Of a DNA stretch of 64,000 nucleotides, positions 56,959 through 63,648 are shown piece after piece. The stretch is from Pseudomonas cuatrocienegasensis. GTDB taxonomy: Bacteria; Pseudomonadota; Gammaproteobacteria; Pseudomonadales; Pseudomonadaceae. Within the stretch, counting starts at the first letter, position 1. Each line of letters opens with the position of its first letter. The notes beneath the pieces were generated by a model that had not been told where the DNA came from, did no database searches, and saw only the letters and a program-made list of their open reading frames with translations. A program made the position numbers and the translations under genes. The stretch lies in the NCBI RefSeq assembly GCF_900110925.1, contig NZ_FOFP01000002.1, forward strand, positions 407,989-471,988, written 5' to 3'.

Positions 56959-59048
56959 ACTTCAGCTATAGGTTTCTCAGGGGCTAAATCTTGGACGATC
57001 AAGCCTTTTTCTAAAAACAGAACTCGTGTCGCAAAGACTAAAGTTTCTCGCCTGTGCGCAATAAGGATACGTGTCATATTAATTGAGTTCAGAGCACTGA
57101 CAACGTGCTGTTCACTATGAATATCCAGATGGCTAGTGGCCTCATCAAGTGCGAGAATTCTAGGTTTTCTATAAAGAGCTCTTGCCAGGAGCAATCTCTG
57201 CTTCTGACCTCCAGAAAGCCCACTCCCCATTTCGGATATTAAGGTCTGATAACCCATTGGCATATTGACGATTGCCTTATGGATATTCGCCTTCTTCGCA
57301 GCGGACTCGATATCATCCTGCGTAGCATCAGAATCAAAAAAGGCGATATTTTCACTCAAAGATCCAGCCATCAGATAGTCTTCTTGCATAACCGCGCCAA
57401 TCATCGACCGCGCAGCAGTAGGCCCCAGCTGGGAAAGAGGTATCCCCCCGATTAAAATCTCACCCTCCGTAGGCCTTACTAACCCCAAAATCATTTTGAA
57501 CAGAGTGCTTTTTCCACATCCAGACCTGCCGACAATCGCAACAGTTTCGCCTGGAGATATCATCAAATTTAGTTCTTTAACCACCCATGGTTCACCATCT
57601 GCATAGCGAAAGGAAACATTGCGAAACTCGACACTAGCAGGCAAGCGGGAAATATCCGTTTCTTGTGGTGATTCAGGTTCTGGATCTTCTAACGCAATGT
57701 CTGCCAGTCTTTCTGCATGAAGGGTGAGCATACGAAACTCGACAGAGAGGTCTATTAATTTACTCGCACGCCCTGTGAACTGAGTTTTGTATGCAATAAA
57801 CGCTAAAAGCATTCCCAATGTTAACGTTCCATCTAGGACGTAGTGCCCACCGATGAATAGAATCACCAACCCTTCCATACCAAATATCAGGGTGTTTAGC
57901 GAAGAAAAAAAGAGCATTAGCTTTTGTGTTAAGACATCTCGATTCTGTACGTCGGCCAGCAAGTTAGTCCATCTGGAAAGGCGCTGACTGGTTGTACTGA
58001 ACAATTTTAGCGGGAGTACCGCCCTGATACTTTCAAGAAAGTATGAATTTTCACGGGCGGACAAAACGATGCGCTCTTCGGAGGCCATTCTCAAAGGGTA
58101 ATAGAATACTGCTCTCAAAATACCGTACAAAAGAATAGCAACAGCGACCACGGCAGTCAGCGCCGGGCTATAAAGGAACATCATGGCAAGTGTAATAATT
58201 GCCACACCCCCATCAAGTACAGCCATTACTGCACCATTAGCAAAAAACTGCCTAATGGCCGAGAGAGAGTGGAACCGAGAAGAAATATCGCCTAGTTGAC
58301 GTTTTTCGAAATATGGCCATGGCAATTTTAAAAGATGCCCAAAAACGTTTGATGTCCACTGGATTGCAAGTTGTTGGTTTATACGCAGGCCGATCCACCC
58401 CCTGGCCATACGTAAGACAAAGTCGATGACAAGCAATAATCCTCCGCCCAGCACAGCAAGGAACAATAGATCCCTGTCCGCCGTGACTAGTGCACTATCA
58501 ACGATCCATTGAGTTATTTGTGGAGAAAGAAGTGTGATTACCTCAAGTGCCACGGCAAGACCAAGGATGCTCCCCAGGGCTCTCTTCAGTCCAACAGCCC
58601 TACCGAGCAGATCCCTAATCTTAATACGATCCTTTGGCTTTGAATGCTGAAAACCAATATTTGGATTTAGCTCTAGCGCTACGCCTGTAAAGTGGTCTGA
58701 AACTTCAGACTCAGTTAATTTCCTGATCCCACGAGCAGGATCTAGTATCTGGATTTTTCCACGGCTGATTTTCTCTAGCACAACAAAGTGGTTGTGATCC
58801 CAGTGAAGAATACAGGGCATCCGAAGTTGGCTTAATTCATAGAGTTCTAATCTCAATGCACGAGAGGAATAACCTAATTCGTGAGCATAACCTATCAAGG
58901 TATTCAAACCCGTCCCTTTGACGGACATAGAAAATCTACGCCTCAAATCCAGGAGGTCTAGATGCTTCCCGTGAAAGCAACTGATCATCGCCAGACAGGC
59001 TAAGCCACATTCTTGACTTTCGTTTTGTAAAATTGGTTTGATCGACAT
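56955..59048 (-). CDS. Peptidase-containing ABC exporter (CvaB-like, C39 type)
   Basis: A 697-residue exporter that cuts off double-glycine-type leaders and pumps the core peptide. The N-terminal C39 peptidase has its oxyanion Gln8, Cys14 ('SQECGLACL'), His87 ('HNHFVVL') and Asp103 ('LDPARG'), so it should be active. About six membrane helices (160-440) follow, then the ATPase: Walker A 'GRSGCGKST', 'LSGGQKQRLLLARAL' and Walker B 'ILALDEATSHLD'. No clear ribosome-binding site precedes the ATG. Together with the HlyD-type and TolC-type genes it makes a complete type I system. Confidence 0.93.
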   Translation of the reverse strand: MSIKPILQNESQECGLACLAMISCFHGKHLDLLDLRRRFSMSVKGTGLNTLIGYAHELGYSSRALRLELYELSQLRMPCILHWDHNHFVVLEKISRGKIQILDPARGIRKLTESEVSDHFTGVALELNPNIGFQHSKPKDRIKIRDLLGRAVGLKRALGSILGLAVALEVITLLSPQITQWIVDSALVTADRDLLFLAVLGGGLLLVIDFVLRMARGWIGLRINQQLAIQWTSNVFGHLLKLPWPYFEKRQLGDISSRFHSLSAIRQFFANGAVMAVLDGGVAIITLAMMFLYSPALTAVVAVAILLYGILRAVFYYPLRMASEERIVLSARENSYFLESIRAVLPLKLFSTTSQRLSRWTNLLADVQNRDVLTQKLMLFFSSLNTLIFGMEGLVILFIGGHYVLDGTLTLGMLLAFIAYKTQFTGRASKLIDLSVEFRMLTLHAERLADIALEDPEPESPQETDISRLPASVEFRNVSFRYADGEPWVVKELNLMISPGETVAIVGRSGCGKSTLFKMILGLVRPTEGEILIGGIPLSQLGPTAARSMIGAVMQEDYLMAGSLSENIAFFDSDATQDDIESAAKKANIHKAIVNMPMGYQTLISEMGSGLSGGQKQRLLLARALYRKPRILALDEATSHLDIHSEQHVVSALNSINMTRILIAHRRETLVFATRVLFLEKGLIVQDLAPEKPIAEV

Positions 59049-59369
59049 TTAGTAAGAGTTCGATAGAGATTATTGCAGACTTTTATTATGTGTCTGGTAT
59101 AAAAATATACGAGCAAAAAGAGGTGCGTGCGCTCGCCGATAATTTTTATCAGTTCAATGTAACAACCTCATGCCTCGCGAACTGTTTAATAAATTTTCAC
59201 ACTCGCCGCACGCCATAGATGAGACAGGGATCACTCCCTCGCCAATCGAAATGCTTGGCTATGCGACGCCTTAGATAATAAGTGAGGTCATCCTAAAAAA
59301 TTAGGGAGATGTTTACGCATTCCACACAAGGAGGACTGTATCTATTGTAGGAAATACAACTACCTTCAT
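59049..59369. other. Intergenic region upstream of the exporter gene
   Basis: About 320 AT-rich bases. It must hold the promoter or leader of the exporter-channel pair. No RNA gene or terminator is evident. A tiny 26-codon frame (minus strand, 59373-59293) overlaps the stop of the regulator gene as ATGA and would encode a peptide with three cysteines; nothing further supports it. Confidence 0.4.
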
Positions 59370-59564
59370 TCATGGAGTGAGCTCTCTTGCGCTGAGAAGA
59401 TACTCAGTGATCAAACCTGTTCGAGACTCAACATCCATCTTCCTCATTAGTGAGGATAGATGATCGCGAACTGTGTACGGGCTGATTCCCAGAGCGAGTG
59501 CGATCTGCTTATTGGTTTTCCCTGAAACGAGGTGCTCCATCACGTCCTTTTCTCGCCTAGTCAT
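59370..59564 (-). CDS. HTH-only LuxR/GerE-type regulator
   Basis: A 64-residue protein consisting only of the LuxR-type DNA-binding helix-turn-helix: 'MTRREKDVMEHLVSGKTNKQ' then 'IALALGISPYTVRDHLSSLM'. There is no receiver or signal-binding domain. I chose ATG 59564, preceded by AAGGAA; an in-frame TTG ten codons earlier exists, with a stop just above it. It sits between the adaptor and exporter genes on the same strand and is the obvious candidate for local control of the microcin genes. Confidence 0.8.
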   Translation of the reverse strand: MTRREKDVMEHLVSGKTNKQIALALGISPYTVRDHLSSLMRKMDVESRTGLITEYLLSARELTP

Positions 59565-59731
59565 AGCTTTCCTTGAAATAATCGCAGAGAACAAAAATGG
59601 ACACTACGTTCACTCCTGCCTTCTGATTTCTGGCAGCCATAAAGCAAAACATTCCTAACATTCAATCTTCGATTGGGCACGCACAATGTGAGCAATTAAA
59701 TTTTGGAATTAGTTTCGCCAGGTATTAGCTG

Positions 59732-61003
59732 TCATATTGAGTGGCTTGTCTTTCCGGTGATGGAAAACAGCGGCTCCAGCAACCACTCATAGAGTCGGCG
59801 ACGATCTTGAAGGATATCAGCTTCAAGTAGCATTCCGGCCTGTAATTGGTGTGATTTTCCATAGCCGATCACATCTTGAGCCTCAAGGTCGACCGAAATC
59901 CTATAGAACAACTGAGCTGGCGCACCAGCAACTGCCTGTAGTGCACTGCTAATATGAACAGGCAGTTCCTGGGAAGCGTAGGGGCTCTTCGAGATGTGTG
60001 CGACAACACCCTTTCCCATGCCGAATTTCTGGTAGGGATATGCCGCATATCGTAACGACACTTTCTGGCCAACCTCGATGAATCCGGCCTGCTTGGCTGG
60101 TACATAGATATGCGCTGCAATATCACTGTCAGATGGGATAAGGCTTGAAAGTAGTGAGCCTGCTGTAACTTGCTGACCAAGTTGTACATTGGTTCCCGTC
60201 AACGTGCCGGAATATGGGGCAACCTCTACTTGCTCAACACGCACATTATTTTCCGCAAGATCCTGGCGGATAAGACTGAGACTGTTATCGATATCAGATA
60301 TATCTGACTTATGGCGGAGAATCGAATCTTCTTTTATGGATTCGAGCTCTAGCATCTCGCGATGCATAGTTGCCTTCGCTCTCCGGAGCGTCTCTACCTG
60401 ACCTTGAATGGCAAGCATGTCTGCTTCTGCTTGCTGGGTCTGGGCTACTGAAACGAAGCTGGCGGCAGATAATTCGATTTGGCGTGCGTGATGGGCTTTG
60501 GCGAGCTGAACTCGACGCTCTAACAGATTAATCTCATGGGGAAACTGCGCAAGTTCGTCATTCAGGCTCCTTAAACGTGTATCTGCCATCCTGATCTGAG
60601 ACGCAAGCCTTTCATCGGCCAAGCTCCGAGCATTCTTTAGAAGCACCTCACGATGCTTTATTTGCTCAGATATAATTTTTTGCGTCCCACCTTCTACACT
60701 ATGTCGCTCTGCGGATATAACAAAGAGGGGTTGCCCTTTCTCTACTTGGCTTCCATCAGCAGCTTCTATTCTCGATATTATCCCACTACCAGTTGAACTA
60801 ATCCGTAAGAGACCCTGCTCCGGCATAAGCAGGCCTCCTGCCGTGGCTTTCTTTGTGTATGACCCGAAATAGCCGAAGGCTAACGTGGCTAACGCGAGAG
60901 ATATGCCAAAACAAGAAATCAGGGTGTAACTGATTGGCTGGATGATAAGAACGTTGCCAAGCCTGCTCTTAGATTTTGCCTCATTTACTTCTTTGCGAAA
61001 CAT
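59732..61003 (-). CDS. HlyD/CvaA-type membrane-fusion protein
   Basis: A 423-residue periplasmic adaptor linking the exporter to the TolC-type channel. One membrane helix (about 22-45, 'YTLISCFGISLALATLAFGYF'), a lipoyl/barrel half ('GLLMPEQGLLRISSTGSGII'), a long coiled coil (about 110-260) and the second half ('VEVAPYSGTLTGTNVQLGQQV') follow the HlyD plan; length matches CvaA. I chose ATG 61003 ('MFRKEVNEAKSKSRLGNVLI'); the open frame to 61129 is low-complexity AT-rich DNA. First gene of the export strand, divergent from the immunity/precursor genes. Confidence 0.9.
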   Translation of the reverse strand: MFRKEVNEAKSKSRLGNVLIIQPISYTLISCFGISLALATLAFGYFGSYTKKATAGGLLMPEQGLLRISSTGSGIISRIEAADGSQVEKGQPLFVISAERHSVEGGTQKIISEQIKHREVLLKNARSLADERLASQIRMADTRLRSLNDELAQFPHEINLLERRVQLAKAHHARQIELSAASFVSVAQTQQAEADMLAIQGQVETLRRAKATMHREMLELESIKEDSILRHKSDISDIDNSLSLIRQDLAENNVRVEQVEVAPYSGTLTGTNVQLGQQVTAGSLLSSLIPSDSDIAAHIYVPAKQAGFIEVGQKVSLRYAAYPYQKFGMGKGVVAHISKSPYASQELPVHISSALQAVAGAPAQLFYRISVDLEAQDVIGYGKSHQLQAGMLLEADILQDRRRLYEWLLEPLFSITGKTSHSI

Positions 61004-61434
61004 CCTGTCTGCACCACTGCTTATTTTCCATTGAGCAAATTTAGAGTACACGTAACGATAATCATCCGCAATAAAAAAAATGTTAAAAAATATTTCTCTC
61101 CTTAGCAAGGCTATTACAAAACCGATCAAGCTAATAGTGGTGCAGCAATACCAATATAGTGGCGAATTGCCAAAGGCGTGCTTTGCACGCTTTCTATAAA
61201 AGCCTCACGCATCCTCGCTCAGGGAATGGTTTAGGTTTTCTGTCTACAGCCCCCCCCTACGGGTGTAGGGTTGAGACATCAATTCTGACGTGAAAAAATT
61301 CGCACAAAATTTAGGGCTCCGTGGTGAAGTGAGCTGATTTAATAATGTTCCCAGCCAGTCATCTGAAGCTTAACTTAATTAGGCACCCAGCAAAAATGCT
61401 TGGATTACAGCATGGTTCAACAGGAGATGAGCTC
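61004..61434. promoter_or_regulatory. Divergent control region between export and precursor genes
   Basis: About 430 bases with no supported gene. It holds two inverted repeats: GCGTGC-TTT-GCACGC (61176-61190) and CCCTAC-GGGT-GTAGGG (61255-61270). A weak promoter may follow the second: TTGAGA (61271-61276), a 17-base spacer and AAAAAT. An open frame from 61345 reads into the immunity gene but lacks a good ribosome-binding site at its beginning. Confidence 0.55.
61255..61270 (+). promoter_or_regulatory. Palindromic candidate regulator site upstream of the immunity/precursor genes
   Basis: CCCTAC-GGGT-GTAGGG is a perfect 6-base inverted repeat with a 4-base spacer, in a G/C-rich patch inside otherwise AT-rich DNA. 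It directly abuts a possible -35 hexamer at 61271, the position expected for an activator. LuxR-type HTH dimers bind such sites, so the local 64-residue regulator is a candidate; this is inference. Confidence 0.5.
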
Positions 61435-61677
61435 ATGAATTACTATAAAATGACCTTCGCACTTATATTCATCTATCTCGTTTCAATCTGTATTGCTGTC
61501 GGCAGCACAGATATTGAGCTGAGCACCAAATTAATTGGTGGAAGTATATTCTTCGCACTTGGGTCAATTGCCATTGGCTATTTTGTAAAGTCGAATATAA
61601 AAAATATGGATGACTTTTTGAGATCGCCTAACTCCCAATCCTTCAAAAACATCATGTACCGTAAAAAAGCCGACTAG
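61435..61677 (+). CDS. Small two-helix membrane protein, candidate immunity protein
   Basis: An 80-residue protein with two hydrophobic segments ('FALIFIYLVSICIAVGS' and 'LIGGSIFFALGSIAIGYFV') and a basic C-terminal tail. I chose ATG 61435, eight bases after CAGGAG. It sits 9 bases upstream of the precursor gene. In colicin V the immunity gene (78 residues, two helices) has exactly this position before cvaC, so producer self-protection is the likeliest role. No sequence identity to Cvi can be claimed by eye. Confidence 0.65.
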   Translation: MNYYKMTFALIFIYLVSICIAVGSTDIELSTKLIGGSIFFALGSIAIGYFVKSNIKNMDDFLRSPNSQSFKNIMYRKKAD

Positions 61678-61686
61678 GACTATTAT

Positions 61687-62013
61687 ATGCGAACGATTAG
61701 CATGGAAGAGATGAAGCTTGTATCCGGGGCTAGCGGCCTTGGTGACACGGCTGCTGCAACCGCAGTCGGGGCCGGACTTGGAGCAGCAGTGGGCGCGTCT
61801 CTCGCCTCACAGATGGGAGCAACAGGGACAGCCGTACTAGGCATGGGTGGGATTGGAGCATACTACGGTGGCGGAATTGGTGCCGCAGCTGTTGGTGGTT
61901 ATGCGGTCGGTACTTGGCTAAATAACAACACACCGATCCAAAGCTGGATATCCGATGCACTACCCGATCCCTCTGGAATTGACTACGGAACGGATGGAAC
62001 TGGCTACAACTGA
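61687..62013 (+). CDS. Colicin V-like class II microcin precursor
   Basis: A 108-residue peptide. The N-terminus 'MRTISMEEMKLVSGA' aligns position for position with the colicin V leader 'MRTLTLNELDSVSGG', predicting cleavage after residue 15 by the adjacent C39 exporter, at Gly-Ala in place of Gly-Gly. The 93-residue core is extremely rich in Gly and Ala with many GxxxG-like spacings, has no cysteine, and ends in a polar tail rich in Asp, Asn, Gly and Tyr ('DPSGIDYGTDGTGYN'). Likely inserts in a target membrane. The toxin role is inferred. Confidence 0.8.
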   Translation: MRTISMEEMKLVSGASGLGDTAAATAVGAGLGAAVGASLASQMGATGTAVLGMGGIGAYYGGGIGAAAVGGYAVGTWLNNNTPIQSWISDALPDPSGIDYGTDGTGYN

Positions 62014-62024
62014 GTCAATCTCAA

Positions 62025-62055
62025 AAACCTTAGTGAGCACTCACTAAGGTTTCTT
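62025..62055 (+). terminator. Terminator between precursor and oxygenase genes
   Basis: AAACCTTAGTGAG-CA-CTCACTAAGGTTT is a perfect 13-base stem followed by CTTC, 12 bases past the precursor stop. It would end most transcripts after the precursor, allowing some read-through into the oxygenase gene and so a precursor excess, or it isolates the oxygenase under its own promoter. Confidence 0.75.
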
Positions 62056-62154
62056 CAAAAAACGTGCTCAAAATTCGAGCAAACTAATACCTCGCCTCTA
62101 CGCTCCCTCATTAGACCTAGTTCTCGGTGCTATACCTTCAAGGAAAGATTCTCT

Positions 62155-63318
62155 ATGTGCATAAATTTCGATCTATCGAGCGCCGAGTTCAAAGAAAAAT
62201 ACGAGGAAAAAAAGCCTCTATTGATTAAAGGTGCGGCAAATACCGAATCATTCTCTTGGGGAGATGTTAATCAGATATTTGAAAGAAGCGATGTCGCTTC
62301 TAGTGACTTCAAACTGTCATTGGCCGGCATTCGCCCCAAAGAAGAATACGTTGAAAGCTATTGGGATATTGGCAAGCTACGGCATAGACTCATAAAGCCA
62401 GCCGTGTATGACCTCTTACAAAAGGGTGCTACCCTGATCGCAAACAAAATAATCAACGAGCCTTCTGTAGAGAGAATCTCACGCACCATTGCACTCTACA
62501 CAAAACGGCAAGTTGTCAGCAGTGCATATTTGGCTTTCGGAACACAAGACTCTTTCCGAAGTCATTGGGATACACGAGACGTCTTCGCGGTTCAGTTGAT
62601 TGGACGTAAGCGCTGGATTGTGCACGCGCCATCTCTCGAAGCGCCTTACTTTACCCAGCAAAGTAAGGACTATGAAAATTTATTTCCTCGCCCAGAAGAA
62701 CCTTACATGGATTTTATTCTTGAGCCAGGAGATGTCTTTTATCTACCCAGAGGTTGGTGGCACAACCCTCTACCACTCGGCGAACCCACATTCCATCTTG
62801 CACTAGGCACCTTTCCAGCCTACGGAATGGATTATTTGCTGTGGGCGCTTAAGAGCATGCCAGAGATCCGAGAGGCACGATTATCGCTTAGTTGCTGGAA
62901 AAATGACCAAGAAATTATAATGATGCTTGCTCGCAGTCTAGAGGAATTAATTTCCTCAAAGCAGAACTATGACTTATTCATGGATAAGTTCAACTCTGAT
63001 ATACGAGTCCAATCACCACTGGCGTTAGAAATCTTTGGAAATAACGGCACGATCCCAGATAGTGCAAGGCTACGGCTATGCTCCCAAAATTCTCATGGAA
63101 AGGAAGATGGCTACATAATTGCCAACGGCACCAAATTAAACCTAGACCCTAAAGGTATTCGCCTCATAAGTAAAATATCTTCTAAACCTGGAATAACACT
63201 TCATGAGTTAATTTCAGAAGGTTTCGATACGGATAGCAACACCATCAAGACGCTCGTTACAGAACTTTGCAGATTAGACATTCTCGAACTGCTTAGAGAT
63301 GGTGACGAAAAAATATAA
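62155..63318 (+). CDS. JmjC/cupin-like Fe(II)/2-oxoglutarate oxygenase
   Basis: A 387-residue protein like the bacterial ribosomal oxygenase YcfD/RoxA in plan. The iron-binding facial triad is His137-x-Asp139 ('FRSHWDTRDVF') and His203 ('PRGWWHNPLP'), with the basic 'IGRKRWIVH' segment after it for 2-oxoglutarate. 'LEPGDVFYLPRGWWH' is typical of JmjC hydroxylases. The last ~60 residues look like a winged helix ('KPGITLHELISEG'), which could dock a peptide leader. AGGAAA precedes the ATG. Next to the precursor, it is the candidate tailoring enzyme; the target residue is unknown. Confidence 0.82.
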   Translation: MCINFDLSSAEFKEKYEEKKPLLIKGAANTESFSWGDVNQIFERSDVASSDFKLSLAGIRPKEEYVESYWDIGKLRHRLIKPAVYDLLQKGATLIANKIINEPSVERISRTIALYTKRQVVSSAYLAFGTQDSFRSHWDTRDVFAVQLIGRKRWIVHAPSLEAPYFTQQSKDYENLFPRPEEPYMDFILEPGDVFYLPRGWWHNPLPLGEPTFHLALGTFPAYGMDYLLWALKSMPEIREARLSLSCWKNDQEIIMMLARSLEELISSKQNYDLFMDKFNSDIRVQSPLALEIFGNNGTIPDSARLRLCSQNSHGKEDGYIIANGTKLNLDPKGIRLISKISSKPGITLHELISEGFDTDSNTIKTLVTELCRLDILELLRDGDEKI

Positions 63319-63648
63319 ACGGCCAACTAACGAGTGTTGTGTACAGCTGGCACTCGTCAAAATTTGCTGAGCAAAGGCTATCTCTATCGTTGTCTTGCAT
63401 GTCGGCGTCGTTGGTAAGTGATTGCGAAGGCTAGCGGGAACCGGTTGCTAAGGCTCAGCTGAAGATTGTGTACATTCAGCCCACATCAATCGCCGCTGTA
63501 AGTCGGATACCAGCTGCCTTCACGGAAGAAAAAGTCCTTATGGATTTTAATAACTTGCTCGCCCAATGGGCACGGCTCGAAGCCCACATATCGGGCCTTT
63601 TCGCTCTATCTCCATAGACTTGATCGAAACGCTACGGTGCCGTGGACA
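63319..63648. other. Intergenic region between the microcin locus and the second IS3-family element
   Basis: About 330 bases with no supported gene or RNA. A weak inverted repeat (ACGAGTG...CACTCGT, 63331-63358) follows the oxygenase and may act as a terminator. Base composition turns less AT-rich toward the right, so this may be debris of other insertions. Confidence 0.35.

Noticed and set aside
61004..61129. A 42-codon extension of the HlyD-type protein
   Set aside because: The region is low-complexity and the protein beginning at 61003 has the expected length and membrane topology.
61345..61434. A 30-codon extension of the candidate immunity protein
   Set aside because: No ribosome-binding site precedes 61345, while ATG 61435 has CAGGAG at good spacing and gives a protein of the usual immunity size.
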